A stretch of 64,000 nucleotides of DNA from Myxococcaceae bacterium. Lineage in GTDB: Bacteria > Myxococcota_A > Polyangia > Polyangiales > Ga0077539. Below are positions 34,959 through 45,551 of the stretch, piece after piece. The stretch is taken from contig SCUS01000059.1 in the NCBI GenBank assembly GCA_004297725.1, positions 25,367 through 89,366 of the forward strand. Direction: 5' to 3'. The notes beneath the pieces are model-generated. The model was given only the letters and a program-made list of their open reading frames with translations. It was not told the DNA's origin and made no database searches. Positions within the stretch are counted from its first letter, which is position 1; every line of letters starts with the position of its first letter. The translations under genes and the position numbers were made by a program.

Positions 34959-36674
34959 TCAGCGCCGACGGAGGAGGGGCCTTCGGCGGGCGCGCAGCAC
35001 GAGACCGAGCGCGGCGAGCAGCAGCGCCGCGGGGCTCCGAGACGCGTCGCGGGCTTCTCCGCCGGGAGCGCGGCAGCCGCACCCGGGCTGCGCTTCGAGC
35101 TCGATCAGCGGGTCTTCGATCTGCACGTCGTCCTCGGGCAGGTCGTCGACGGGCGAGGAGGCATCTTCGACGATCGGAACATCCACCGAAGCGTCACGAG
35201 GAGGCTCTTCGGACACATCGACGATGTCCCGGATGGTCCCGATGTCTCGGATGGTGCCGATGTCCCGGATGGTGCCGGCGTCGCGAGCGCCTGCGTCGAC
35301 CGGAGCGCCTGCGTCCTGGGCGACGGGGGTGTGTCGCCAGCAGAGGAAGTTGTCCTCCCAGGTGTGCGGGTCGCCGGGCTCGTACCAGGCGAGGCAGTCA
35401 TGGCCCGCGATGGGGCCCGCGCTGCTCCAGCGGAAGGAGTACTCCGAGCCCGTCGGGGCGCAGAGGTAGTTGTCTCCCCAGGTGTGCGCCGCGGGCTCCG
35501 AGCCCTCGGTGATCGCCGTGCAGGTCATCCCCGCGATGGCGCCCGCGGAGGACCAGCGCAGCCCCAGGTCGCGCTCGGCGCAGAGGTAGTTGTCGCTCCA
35601 GGTGTGCGGGTCGGACGACTCGCTGATCTGCGTGCAGGTCATCCCCGGCTGCGGCCCCGAGCAGCTCCACGCGAAGGGCCCCGCGCGGCGCACGCAGCTC
35701 GGGTCGCGGGTCCAGCACAGGTAGTTGTCGCCCCAGGTGTGCGGGTCGCCGGGCTCGGTCCACTGCACGCACGACATCCCCGCGATGGGCCCAGCGCTGC
35801 TGAAGCGAAACGTGTACGGCAGCCACGACGGCGCGCAGAGGTAGTTGTCTCCCCAGGTGTGCGCCGCGGGCTCCGAGGACTCGTTGACGGCGATGCAGCG
35901 CATCCCCGCGATGGGCCCCGAGTACGACCAGCGCAGCCCCCGGTCGAGGTCCGAGCAGAGGTAGTTGTCTCCCCAGGTGTGCGGGTCGGCGGGCTCGTCG
36001 ATGAGCGTGCAGGTCATGCCCGCGATGGGTCCGCTGCAGTTCCACCCGAAGGGGCCCTCGCGGCGGGTGCAGGGCGGCGGAGGGGGCGGGCCCTCGCAGC
36101 TGTCGCCCGGGGAGTTGGGATACGAACCCTGGTTGACCCAGCGACCGCCGCCGTTGCTGCACCCGCCGGTGAAGGGGTCGAGCGACACCCCGCCGCGCTG
36201 CCAGCCGAAGTGCAGGTGCGGCCCGGTGGAGCTTCCCGACGAGGCCGATCGCCCGATGGCCTGACCGCAGCCCACGGACTGCCCGCGGCCCACCATCAGC
36301 GAGCCCTGCTGCATGTGGCAATAGATCGTGCGGGTGCCGTCGGAGTGCTGGAGCTGCACGTAGTTTCCGCAGCGCCCTCCGCAGGTGTTGCCGAGGCCGC
36401 CGTAGTTGGCGCAGCCGTCGTTCGTCGCCACCACGGTGCCCGCGGCGCCAGCGAGCACCGTCGTCCCCAGCGGGACGGGGATGTCCGTGCCGGTGTGCCC
36501 GTCGTAGCAGCGCGACCCGCAGTTGTAGTCGCGGCACCCCGCGGCGCCGCCGTTGTTGTCGTAGCCGTAGCTGATGACCGGCGCGGGCCCGAGCGGGCGG
36601 CGGAAGCGCACCTGCGCGCTGGCCGTCCTCCCCATCGCCATCGCCATGGCCATCGCGGAGGCGAGGCGCAGCAT
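34959..36674 (-). CDS. Secreted M23 (LytM) peptidase with six HTWGDNYLC repeats and MYXO-CTERM tail
   Basis: A signal peptide (ending TASAQ) precedes a LytM/M23 domain with complete zinc site, HTGTD and HLHFGW, plus the YCHMQQG loop; such enzymes cut peptidoglycan cross-bridges. Six repeats of about 40 residues follow, each with G(P/A)IAGMxC then HTWGDNYLC (variants HTWSDNYLC and HTWEDNFLC), probably cell-wall or glycan binding modules held by disulfides. A GTIRDI-repeat linker precedes the MYXO-CTERM (GCGCRAPGG, hydrophobic helix, RARRR). The start is set at ATG 36674 (571 residues); GTG 36692 adds six residues. It is on the same strand as the M15-like gene. Confidence 0.88.
   Translation of the reverse strand: MLRLASAMAMAMAMGRTASAQVRFRRPLGPAPVISYGYDNNGGAAGCRDYNCGSRCYDGHTGTDIPVPLGTTVLAGAAGTVVATNDGCANYGGLGNTCGGRCGNYVQLQHSDGTRTIYCHMQQGSLMVGRGQSVGCGQAIGRSASSGSSTGPHLHFGWQRGGVSLDPFTGGCSNGGGRWVNQGSYPNSPGDSCEGPPPPPPCTRREGPFGWNCSGPIAGMTCTLIDEPADPHTWGDNYLCSDLDRGLRWSYSGPIAGMRCIAVNESSEPAAHTWGDNYLCAPSWLPYTFRFSSAGPIAGMSCVQWTEPGDPHTWGDNYLCWTRDPSCVRRAGPFAWSCSGPQPGMTCTQISESSDPHTWSDNYLCAERDLGLRWSSAGAIAGMTCTAITEGSEPAAHTWGDNYLCAPTGSEYSFRWSSAGPIAGHDCLAWYEPGDPHTWEDNFLCWRHTPVAQDAGAPVDAGARDAGTIRDIGTIRDIGTIRDIVDVSEEPPRDASVDVPIVEDASSPVDDLPEDDVQIEDPLIELEAQPGCGCRAPGGEARDASRSPAALLLAALGLVLRARRRPLLRRR
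35223..35276 (-). repeat. Three 18-bp repeats encoding GTIRDI
   Basis: Three tandem 18-base units inside the M23 gene, differing at three positions. They encode the linker between the HTWGDNYLC modules and the acidic stretch before the MYXO-CTERM signal. Confidence 0.9.
35340..36071 (-). repeat. Six-copy HTWGDNYLC module repeat
   Basis: The six modules of the M23 protein are also recognisable in DNA, where GGTAGTTGTCTCCCCAGGTG or close variants recurs about every 120-130 bases on the plus strand. Units alternate between those with DPHTW and those with EPAAHTW, so the array probably grew by duplication of a pair. Confidence 0.9.
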
Positions 36675-36710
36675 GGACTTCCGGGAGGTCACTGGAGAGG
36701 ACGTCGCTCG

Positions 36711-37769
36711 CTACTCGGTCTCGCGCGCCGCCGCGCGGTTCTCTTCGCGCATGGCGCGCCCGCGGCTCAGCGCGCTGTCGCGCGCCTCGTAGGCTCGGAC
36801 GATGCGCGCCACCAGCGGGTGTCGCACCACGTCGACGTCGGTGAAGGTGCAGAACGCGATGCCCTCGGTGCCCGTGAGCAGGTTGGTCGCGTCGGAGAGG
36901 CCCGACTTGCGGCCCTCGGGGAGGTCGACCTGCGTGACGTCACCCGTGATCACGGCCTTCGAGTCGTAGCCCAGGCGCGTCAGGAACATCTTCATCTGCT
37001 CGGACGTGGTGTTCTGCGCCTCGTCGAGGATCACGAAGGCCTCGTTGAGCGTGCGCCCTCGCATGAAGGCCAGCGGCGCGACCTCGATCTGCCCGCGCTG
37101 GATGAGCGCCTGGGCCTTATCGAGGTCCATCATGTCGTGCATCGCGTCGTAGAGCGGGCGCAGGTAGGGGTTCACCTTCTCCGCGAGGTCGCCCGGGAGG
37201 AAGCCCAGCTTCTCGCCCGCCTCCACCGCGGGCCGCGTCAGGATGATGCGCTTGACCTTCTTCTGCATCAGCGCCGCGACCGCCATCGCCATCGCGAGGT
37301 AGGTCTTGCCCGTGCCCGCGGGGCCGATGCCGAACACGATGTCGTGCGCGCGCAGCGCCTCGATGTACCGCTTCTGCGCGAGGCCCTTCGGCGCGATGAT
37401 GCGGTGCCGCGCGCTCACCAGCACCACGTCCTGGAACACGTCGCGCAGCTTCAGCTCGGGGTGCTCCTTGAGCAGCCGCACGGCGCGCGCCACGTCGTTG
37501 CCGTTGATCTCGTTGCCGTCGCGGATCGACTCGCACAGCTCGGCCACCACGCGCTCGGCGAAGGCCACCTCCTCCGCCGAGGTGCCCTGGATGTGCACCT
37601 GATGCCCGCGCTGACCGATGGTGACCCCGGTCTCCACCTCCAGCACCCGCAGGTGCTCGTTGCGCGGGCCGCACAGCGCCACCATCAGCGCCGGATCAGC
37701 CACATCGACCTGCGCGCTTCCGCCCGGATTGCGCGCGCCCTTCGACCCCGAAGCTTCGCTCTTCGCCAT
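36711..37769 (-). CDS. phoH: PhoH-family ATPase/RNase-associated protein
   Basis: A 352-residue PhoH/PhoL protein. An N-terminal KH-like region ([16 protein letters not shown]) precedes the PhoH core with Walker [30 protein letters not shown], Walker [12 protein letters not shown] and [15 protein letters not shown]. It is a cytoplasmic P-loop helicase-like NTPase often found with ybeY in RNA metabolism. YbeY and the usual HD-phosphohydrolase partner are not adjacent here. It is divergent from the HAD phosphatase gene with 51 bases between starts. Confidence 0.95.
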   Translation of the reverse strand: MAKSEASGSKGARNPGGSAQVDVADPALMVALCGPRNEHLRVLEVETGVTIGQRGHQVHIQGTSAEEVAFAERVVAELCESIRDGNEINGNDVARAVRLLKEHPELKLRDVFQDVVLVSARHRIIAPKGLAQKRYIEALRAHDIVFGIGPAGTGKTYLAMAMAVAALMQKKVKRIILTRPAVEAGEKLGFLPGDLAEKVNPYLRPLYDAMHDMMDLDKAQALIQRGQIEVAPLAFMRGRTLNEAFVILDEAQNTTSEQMKMFLTRLGYDSKAVITGDVTQVDLPEGRKSGLSDATNLLTGTEGIAFCTFTDVDVVRHPLVARIVRAYEARDSALSRGRAMREENRAAARETE

Positions 37770-37820
37770 GTGCCCCTCACGCTACCACAGCCCCCGGTGC
37801 GGGCGGCCCCGGTGGGGTAT

Positions 37821-38519
37821 ATGTGCGGCGTGACGATCCGCGCGGTGGTGTTCGACCTCGACGACACGCTCTTCCCCGAGGCGACCTACGTGGCCTCGGG
37901 CTTCCGCGCCGTGGGCGAGGCCCTCGCGAGGGAGCACCGCATCGAGGGCTTCGGCGAGCGGGCGGCGGCGGTGGCGGCGGCGGGAGCCCGCGGCGACGTC
38001 TTCGACGAGGCGCTGCGACGGTCGGGCGTGGCGGAGGACGACCTGCGGGGCCTCGTCCCCTGGTGCGTGCGGCGCTACCGGGAGCACCTCCCGGACATCG
38101 CCCTCTTCCCGGAGGCCCACGAGGCGCTGGAGAACTTACGGGGTAAGGTAAAGATCGGGGTGCTCACGGACGGCTGGCTGGTCGCGCAGCAGGGCAAGGT
38201 CGCCGCGCTCGGGCTCGCGGCGCGCGTCGACGCCGTGGTCTACAGCGACAGCTTCGGCCGCGAGCACTGGAAGCCGAGCGAGGTGCCGTACCGGGCGGTG
38301 GCCGAGGCGCTCGGCGTGGCGCACGATGCCTGCGTGTACGTCGCCGACAACCCCGCCAAGGACTTCATCACCGCGCGAGCCCTCGGGTGGCGCACCATCC
38401 AGGTGGCTCGCCCCGGGCAGACGCACCCCGCGGTGGCGCCGAGCGAGGCGCACTCGGCGGAGGTGAGCGCGCTCGACCTCCGCGCGGCCATGGCGGTGCT
38501 CGCCGGATGGATGGGGTGA
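37821..38519 (+). CDS. HAD-superfamily hydrolase
   Basis: A 232-residue haloacid dehalogenase-like phosphatase. Motif I FDLDDTLF, motif II VLTDG, the motif III lysine in HWKPSEVPYRAV and motif IV YVADNPAKDF are all present, with a helical cap between motifs I and II. This set is typical of small-molecule phosphatases such as phosphoglycolate- or nucleotide-phosphatase relatives; the substrate is unknown. It is followed by an overlapping gene of unknown function and divergent from phoH. Confidence 0.9.
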   Translation: MCGVTIRAVVFDLDDTLFPEATYVASGFRAVGEALAREHRIEGFGERAAAVAAAGARGDVFDEALRRSGVAEDDLRGLVPWCVRRYREHLPDIALFPEAHEALENLRGKVKIGVLTDGWLVAQQGKVAALGLAARVDAVVYSDSFGREHWKPSEVPYRAVAEALGVAHDACVYVADNPAKDFITARALGWRTIQVARPGQTHPAVAPSEAHSAEVSALDLRAAMAVLAGWMG

Positions 38520-39013
38520 GCGGAGTGGAAGGCAACGGACGACGGGCGCTCCCGCTCTTCGCGGGGCTGACGGCCGGGGCGACGAGGCCCGCGGCGCCGC
38601 ACCTCGAGCAGGCGCGCCGGAGCCTGGGCGGGCCCTACGCGGACGACGTCGACGCCGCGATGATCGGCCGCTTCGTGCGCGCCGAGCCCCACGAGGGCGT
38701 GGTGCTGCACGCCGACGCGTCGACGGTGGACGTGATGGTCTCCGCGGGCGTGGTGCGGCGGGTGGAGCGCTCCCGGGTGGTCGCCCTGGACGACGTCGAG
38801 CTCTCGCCGCTGCGGCGGCGCATGGCGGGCGACGTGCGGCGCTTCGCGGCGATGCCCGCCGGGAGGAGGGCGCGCTTCGCCACCGAGGGGGGCGGCGAGG
38901 CGGAGGGGCTGCTGATCGAGAAGTGCCGCTACGGGGCGCTGCTGGCGCTCGACGACGGCCGCGTGGTGGCGCTCGGGTTCAGCCGGATGATCGCGACGGT
39001 CGCGCCCGGCTGA
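38516..39013 (+). CDS. Hypothetical protein coupled to the HAD hydrolase
   Basis: A 165-residue protein starting at GTG 38516, which overlaps the HAD stop (GTGA), or alternatively at ATG 38507. The sequence is Arg- and Val-rich, without signal peptide or membrane helix. A duplicated pattern, GVVLHADASTVDVMVSAGVV and GLLIEKCRYGALLALDDGRVVALG, hints at two small beta-barrel-like halves. No family is recognised. It probably belongs to a two-gene operon with the HAD hydrolase. Confidence 0.65.
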   Translation: MSGVEGNGRRALPLFAGLTAGATRPAAPHLEQARRSLGGPYADDVDAAMIGRFVRAEPHEGVVLHADASTVDVMVSAGVVRRVERSRVVALDDVELSPLRRRMAGDVRRFAAMPAGRRARFATEGGGEAEGLLIEKCRYGALLALDDGRVVALGFSRMIATVAPG

Positions 39014-39023
39014 GGGCCTTCGC

Positions 39024-39842
39024 TCAGCGACCCAGCCGCAGCAGCGCCCGCGCCTCGCTCGCCGTGGGCCGCTCCTCGGGGCGCTTGGCCAGGCAGCGCT
39101 CCAGCAGCGCGTCGAGCCACGGCGCAACCGACGCTTCGACCTCGCGCGCGGACGGCACCGGCCCCTCGGCGATGGCCAGCATCACCTCGGTCGCTCCGCC
39201 CGCGTAGAGCCTGCGCCCGGTGAGCATCTCGTAGAGCAGCACCGCCGCCACGAACACGTCGCTGCGCCCGTCGATGATCCCCTCTCCGGTCACCACCTCC
39301 GGGGCCATGTACCCGCGCGTCCCGCGGAGCACTCCGCGCTCCGGGTCGTCGCGCCATCGGCTGGACGCGATGCCGAAGTCGATGAGGGAGATCGCCCCGT
39401 CGTCGCGCACGATCACGTTGCCCGGCGCCACGTCGCGGTGCACCGCCTCCAGCGCCTCGCCCGCTTCATCCGGGCGCGTGTGGATGTGGTCGAGCGCGTC
39501 GAGCAGCTGCGCGCCCCAGGCCACCGCCGTCGCCTGCGTCACCCGGCCCCCGGCCAGCACCGCGTCGAGGCCGCGGCCCTTCACGTGGTCGAGCAGCAGG
39601 TGCGGCACCCCCGAGGCGTCACGGTACTGCGCCCGCACCGCTGGAATCGCCGGGTGATCGAGGCGCCCCAGCAGCCGGCCCTCGTGCTCGAACATCGCCA
39701 CCAGCGCCGGGTCGTACGCGCAGTGCCGGTGCATGCGCTTGAGCACCCGCGTCACTCCGTCCGCGTCCTGCGCCACGAAGGTCTCGGCCATCGCCCCCAC
39801 CCCCAGGCTCGGGCCCACCCGTAGCGCGGGTGGCTCCGTCAT
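39024..39842 (-). CDS. Short Ser/Thr protein kinase
   Basis: A 272-residue protein that is almost only a kinase domain. Present are a degenerate glycine loop (SLGVGAMAETFVA), the VLKRM lysine, HRDVAPGN, DFG (IDFGIASSRW), GYMAPE and SDVFVAAVLLYEMLTG. It lacks the membrane anchor and sensor regions of the other kinases, so it is cytoplasmic and probably controlled by a partner. The start ATG 39842 puts the kinase domain right at the N-terminus; the frame runs further upstream. It is divergent from the metzincin-like lipoprotein gene. Confidence 0.88.
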   Translation of the reverse strand: MTEPPALRVGPSLGVGAMAETFVAQDADGVTRVLKRMHRHCAYDPALVAMFEHEGRLLGRLDHPAIPAVRAQYRDASGVPHLLLDHVKGRGLDAVLAGGRVTQATAVAWGAQLLDALDHIHTRPDEAGEALEAVHRDVAPGNVIVRDDGAISLIDFGIASSRWRDDPERGVLRGTRGYMAPEVVTGEGIIDGRSDVFVAAVLLYEMLTGRRLYAGGATEVMLAIAEGPVPSAREVEASVAPWLDALLERCLAKRPEERPTASEARALLRLGR

Positions 39843-39965
39843 GTCTGCGCCTGCTCCGGTCACCGCGCGGATCACCCGGCGAGTATAGTCCGGGCCGTCG
39901 CGCGCGATCGCTGCTCCAATCATGGCCGCAGCCGAGTTCATCGCCGCGCCCACACAGCCATCTCC

Positions 39966-41609
39966 ATGCGGCCGTCCATCTGCCTGCTCCTCTCGCTCGC
40001 CGGCCTCGGCTGCGGCGCGTCGGTGACCCAGAACCCCACCGGGCTGGCGGACGTCCCGGACGCCGCCGTGGATGTTGCGCCCGCGGCGGTGGACGTCCCG
40101 CCTGCGCCGGTGGACGTGCCGGTCGCCATGGTGGACGTGCCCCCGCCCGAGCCGACGGACCTCGCGCTGGGAGAGACGTGCACGCGCGACCAGCAGTGCG
40201 CCTCGGGCCTGTGCGCGCAGACCCCTGGCGTCGTGGCGGGGTGCGCCCAGCCCTGCGTCGACGACGAGACCTGCCTCGCGGTCAACAGCCAGCTCTCCTG
40301 CGTGCTCGACCGCGCTCCCGGCGGAGGCCGCCTGGTGTGCGGCCAGGTGGTGAGCGCCGAGGTCGATCCCGCGGGGGCGTGCACCCAGGACACCGAGTGC
40401 TTCTCGGGCTTCTGCCTGGACGGGCTCTGCCACAACCCCTGCGCCGACGACAGCGTGTGCGCCGCGGGCTGGCGCTGCGGGGCGCAGCCGGTGGGAGCGC
40501 GCAGCGTGCAGGTGTGCCGCGCCAACCCCATCAGCGGCGTCACCGTCGAGGACTACGTGCTCTTCGAGGGCCTCGCCAGCGTCGACCGCGGGACCCTGCC
40601 GCTGCAGGTCGTCGCTCCGCCGGACACCGTGTCGCTCACCTGGGTGACGCAGGACCTCGCCGGCCCCGACCTCTTCGCCAGCGTCACCGGAGTGACCGCT
40701 CCCGACGGTCGCACCCTGGTCGACCTGCGTAGCTGGAACACCCTGAGGGAGCAGCAGGTGCGAACGCTCCCGTCGCGGCTGCAGATCAACGGGGCGACCT
40801 TCCCGGGGCGCACCATGGAGCCGATGGTCCCGGGGGTGTTTCGCTCGTCGCACGCGCTGCTCAACGACCGCAGCGGGTCGCCCGTCGCCAGCCGCCGGAT
40901 GCGCGCGATGGTGCGGGTGAAGCGCGCCCCCGGAGGCATCGCCGCCAACGGCTGGACCTTGCGGCTACGGGTGATCATGGGCGGCATCGCGGGGCTCAAC
41001 GCCGCCGCCGCCCCGCGCAACGCGCGCCTCCAGAGCGCGCTCTCCCGGATGCGAGCGATCTACGCCAGCGTGGGGGTCAACCTCGCCGTCGAGGGCTACG
41101 CCGACCTCAGCGCCGCGGACGCCGCGCGCTTCGCCACCATCGACAGCCAGGAGGAGCTTCGCGCGCTCTTCCAGCGCAGCTCCGGGATGACCGGCGACGT
41201 GCTGCCGATCTTCCTGGTGCGGGGCATCTCCTCCGCCGCGGGCCTGGAGAACGCCATCGGCATCGCCGGCGGCATCAACGGCCCGCCGGGGATCTTCGGC
41301 ACCGTGTCGTCGGGCGTGGTGGCGAGCTGGGACAACACCTTCGGCCGCACCGACCTGCTGGCCCAGGTGCTCGCGCACGAGTGCGGCCACTACCTCGGCC
41401 TCTGGCATACCATGGAGCGTAATCCCGCCTGCACCACGGCGGGGCAGGCGGACTGCTCGCTCTGGGGCGGCGTGGACAACCTCACCGACACGCCCGCCAC
41501 GATGGCGGGCGCCTCGCGCTACCTGATGTACTGGACCACCAGCGGGAGCAACGAGCTGGTCTCGGCGGGGCAGGGGCTGATGATGCGGGGCAACCCGATC
41601 ATCCATTGA
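39966..41609 (+). CDS. Metzincin-like zinc metalloprotease lipoprotein
   Basis: A 547-residue lipoprotein: signal with LGCG (Cys16), an Asp/Val/Pro/Ala repeat linker, a Cys-rich region (about 70-185) with ETCTRDQQCASGLC-type repeats, a beta-rich region, then a protease domain with HECGHYLGLWH (471-481). This is the metzincin zinc site HExGHxxGxxH, with Glu472 as catalytic base. A Met in YLMYW near the C-terminus may be the Met-turn. It is likely an outer-surface protease of the pappalysin or related group. It is followed by argG on the other strand. Confidence 0.85.
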   Translation: MRPSICLLLSLAGLGCGASVTQNPTGLADVPDAAVDVAPAAVDVPPAPVDVPVAMVDVPPPEPTDLALGETCTRDQQCASGLCAQTPGVVAGCAQPCVDDETCLAVNSQLSCVLDRAPGGGRLVCGQVVSAEVDPAGACTQDTECFSGFCLDGLCHNPCADDSVCAAGWRCGAQPVGARSVQVCRANPISGVTVEDYVLFEGLASVDRGTLPLQVVAPPDTVSLTWVTQDLAGPDLFASVTGVTAPDGRTLVDLRSWNTLREQQVRTLPSRLQINGATFPGRTMEPMVPGVFRSSHALLNDRSGSPVASRRMRAMVRVKRAPGGIAANGWTLRLRVIMGGIAGLNAAAAPRNARLQSALSRMRAIYASVGVNLAVEGYADLSAADAARFATIDSQEELRALFQRSSGMTGDVLPIFLVRGISSAAGLENAIGIAGGINGPPGIFGTVSSGVVASWDNTFGRTDLLAQVLAHECGHYLGLWHTMERNPACTTAGQADCSLWGGVDNLTDTPATMAGASRYLMYWTTSGSNELVSAGQGLMMRGNPIIH

Positions 41610-41637
41610 AGGAGAGCGGGGGGGGGAGGGGGAGCGC

Positions 41638-43005
<1,368 letters not shown>

Positions 43006-43198
43006 CTACCACGACCCCGAAGCGGCGCGCCACGGGGGCTTCGGGGGCGTTGACGCGGATGACGCAGGGAGACGAAAAAAGCCCGCGGGTACGCCAGCTT
43101 GACCGGTGGGGATTGGCGGTGGGAGAACGCCGCCCCATTGAGGCTGCCGAGCTGCGCTCCGTGGGATTCAGCGCGAGCGCCGGAGAAAGCGAGCGGTG

Positions 43199-44464
43199 AT
43201 GTCGAACGAGAAGTACGAGTTCTTCAAGGTCATCCAGGAGTATCTCAACAAGGCCTCGAAGGTGGTGCAGCTCGACCCGGCGGTGGAGCTGATGCTCTCG
43301 CAGCCGAAGAACGAGGTCATCGTGCACTTCCCGGTGCGGATGGACACCGGCGAGGTGAAGCTGTTCAAGGGATATCGCATCCAGCACAGCAACATCCTCG
43401 GCCCCTTCAAGGGCGGTATCCGTTATCACGAGAGCGTCACCCTCGATGACGTGAAGGCCCTCGCCTCGATGATGACCTGGAAGTGCGCGCTGATGCGCCT
43501 CCCCTACGGCGGCGCCAAAGGGGGGATCAAGTTCAACCCGCGCAGCCACTCGACGGGCGAGCTCCAGCGCATCACCCGGCGCTTCACCCACGCGCTGGGC
43601 AGCAACATCGGCCCCGACTACGACATCCCCGCGCCCGACGTCGGCACCACGTCACAGATGATGGCGTGGATCATGGACATGTACATGAACACCGTCGGGC
43701 ACGTGAACAAGCAGGCCAACCGCGGCGTGGTGACGGGCAAGCCCGTGGTGTCGGGCGGCACGCTGGGCCGGGAGAAGGCCACCGGCCAGGGGGTGGTGCA
43801 CTGCATCCTCGAGTGGGCGAGGGAGCACCGCTTCAACCTGGAGGGCAGCACGTACATCGTGCAGGGCTACGGCAACGTCGGATCGCACGCCTCGGCGATC
43901 CTGGGGCGCTACGGCGCGTCGCTCACCGCGGTGGGCGACCACTCGGGATACATGAAGTCCCCGGAGGGCTTCAATCGACACAAGCTGGCGGAGTGGGTGA
44001 AGACGCACGGCAGCGTGGCGGGCTATCCCTCCGGGCAGGCGATCACCCGCGAGGAGTTCTTCGCGACGAAGTGCGACATCTTCATTCCGGCGGCGCTGGA
44101 GGGGCAGATCGGCCCGTCGGAGGCCAACCTGCTCGACTGCCGGCTGATCGTCGAGGGCGCCAACGGGCCGACGACGCCGGAGGGGGAGAAGATCCTGCTC
44201 GACCGCGGGATCACCATCATCCCCGACGTGCTGGCCAACTCCGGGGGCGTGACCGTGTCGTATTACGAGTGGGTGCAGAACAAGCGCTCGGAGAGCTGGG
44301 ACCTCGAGGAGGTCGACGCCAGGCTCGAGACCGCCATGAAGCGCGCCTACAAGGACGTGCTGGATTTCAGCCGCGCCAAGGAGGTCGACCTGCGCCTGGC
44401 GGCCTACTCCGTGGCGCTGGAGCGCCTGCAGGCGGCCTACCGAGAGCGCGACATCTTCCCCTGA
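43199..44464 (+). CDS. Glutamate (Glu/Leu/Phe/Val family) dehydrogenase
   Basis: A 421-residue dehydrogenase with LGPFKGGIRYHESVT, the catalytic-lysine segment PYGGAKGGIKFNP, DIPAPDVGT and the Rossmann motif VQGYGNVGSHA. It interconverts glutamate and 2-oxoglutarate with NAD(P)H. Length and motifs fit the hexameric class. The start is placed at ATG 43199 (a GTG directly precedes it). Its pairing with argG suggests a nitrogen-metabolism neighbourhood but they are divergent, not an operon. Confidence 0.95.
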   Translation: MSNEKYEFFKVIQEYLNKASKVVQLDPAVELMLSQPKNEVIVHFPVRMDTGEVKLFKGYRIQHSNILGPFKGGIRYHESVTLDDVKALASMMTWKCALMRLPYGGAKGGIKFNPRSHSTGELQRITRRFTHALGSNIGPDYDIPAPDVGTTSQMMAWIMDMYMNTVGHVNKQANRGVVTGKPVVSGGTLGREKATGQGVVHCILEWAREHRFNLEGSTYIVQGYGNVGSHASAILGRYGASLTAVGDHSGYMKSPEGFNRHKLAEWVKTHGSVAGYPSGQAITREEFFATKCDIFIPAALEGQIGPSEANLLDCRLIVEGANGPTTPEGEKILLDRGITIIPDVLANSGGVTVSYYEWVQNKRSESWDLEEVDARLETAMKRAYKDVLDFSRAKEVDLRLAAYSVALERLQAAYRERDIFP

Positions 44465-44465
44465 G

Positions 44466-45551
44466 TCAGTCACGCGCCCGCCCTCCATGGCCTCCGCGGA
44501 GCGCCAGGCCGAGGGCGGGTCGGACGTCCTCGGGGCCATCGAGGGCAGGGTCCTGGAGGGTTCCGGCGGCGACCACCCGGCCCGAGAAGCCCTCGATGGC
44601 GCGGAGGTCGTCGGCCGGGCCGTCGACGCCCAGCGCCGTGAGGTGGGGGCCGTGGCGTCTTACCAGGGCGTGTAAGCCCGCGTCGTCGAGGCCCGCGACG
44701 GTGATGTTGCGGGCGCCGGGCGAGCCGATGGAGGCGGTGTCGTGGAGGGCGATCGCGTGGTCGGGGCCGCGCCAGAAGCGAAGGGCCGTCGCGGCGTGTA
44801 CGCCCCGCCACTGCATCACCGCGGCGCCGAGCCCGACGTCCATCGGGCCGGGGGGAAGGGTCGCGGCGACCTCGGTGAGCGCCCGGTGGAGGTGCTCCGC
44901 GAAGGCCATGGGGTCGCTCCCGGTGACGATCACGGCCTGCGGGGAGAGGCAGCCGCGCTGGTCGTACCAGGCGATGTCCTCGGCGACGCGGGCGGCGGCG
45001 AGGGCATGGTCGGTGGTGCGTACGATCGAGAGCGCGAAGCCGTGGCCGCGGCCCTCGAAGGTGACGCCGGGAGGGAGCGAGGCGCGCAGCGTCGCGAGGG
45101 TCTCGTCGGAGCCGTAGGCGACGAGGTGGTCGAAGGCGCCATCGGGCGCGAGCCCGTCGGTGAGCAGCGGGGCGAAGCGCGGCTGATGGCGCGAGGGCTT
45201 CACCGTGACCGAGGCGGCGCCGCGGAGCAGCGGCAGCGCGAGGGCCCGCAGCGGCGCGGTGGCCACCGAGGCGGCGAGGAGGACCCGCACCCGCCTGCCC
45301 GCCAGCTCGAGGGAGGCGAGGGCCTCGAGGGCGTCGGGGGTGTAGCGCGCGGTGACCCGATCGAGCGCGAGGGCGGCGTGCGCCGGGTGAAGCGCCCCGT
45401 CGGCCGCGAGGGCGTCGAGGGCGGAGGCGCGCAGCGGGTCGGCCGGATCGCGGAGGCGCCGCGCCAGCGCAAGGAGCGCCGGGGAGGGGCTTGTGCCGTC
45501 GTTCGATCGAAGGTAGACGTCCCCGCCCGACCTATTGAGGAGTGTTTCCAT
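44466..45551 (-). CDS. LuxC-type acyl-CoA reductase
   Basis: A 361-residue protein of the acyl-CoA reductase (LuxC) family. The active-site region WYDQRGCLSPQAVIV places the catalytic Cys at 201, and the Rossmann-like core (VRVLLAASVATAPLRALALP) precedes it. Such enzymes reduce acyl-CoA or acyl-acid to fatty aldehyde with NADPH. No luxD/luxE-like partner is adjacent. The start at ATG 45551 overlaps, on the other strand, the start of the next gene (the two ATGs share CATG), and it lacks a ribosome site; an undetected internal start is possible. Confidence 0.8.
   Translation of the reverse strand: METLLNRSGGDVYLRSNDGTSPSPALLALARRLRDPADPLRASALDALAADGALHPAHAALALDRVTARYTPDALEALASLELAGRRVRVLLAASVATAPLRALALPLLRGAASVTVKPSRHQPRFAPLLTDGLAPDGAFDHLVAYGSDETLATLRASLPPGVTFEGRGHGFALSIVRTTDHALAAARVAEDIAWYDQRGCLSPQAVIVTGSDPMAFAEHLHRALTEVAATLPPGPMDVGLGAAVMQWRGVHAATALRFWRGPDHAIALHDTASIGSPGARNITVAGLDDAGLHALVRRHGPHLTALGVDGPADDLRAIEGFSGRVVAAGTLQDPALDGPEDVRPALGLALRGGHGGRARD

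Noticed and set aside
43060..43100. Possible terminator at CCCGCGGGCTTTTTT (minus strand) between argG and glutamate dehydrogenase
   Set aside because: The palindrome has no loop and the site is upstream of both divergent genes, so it cannot be their terminator.
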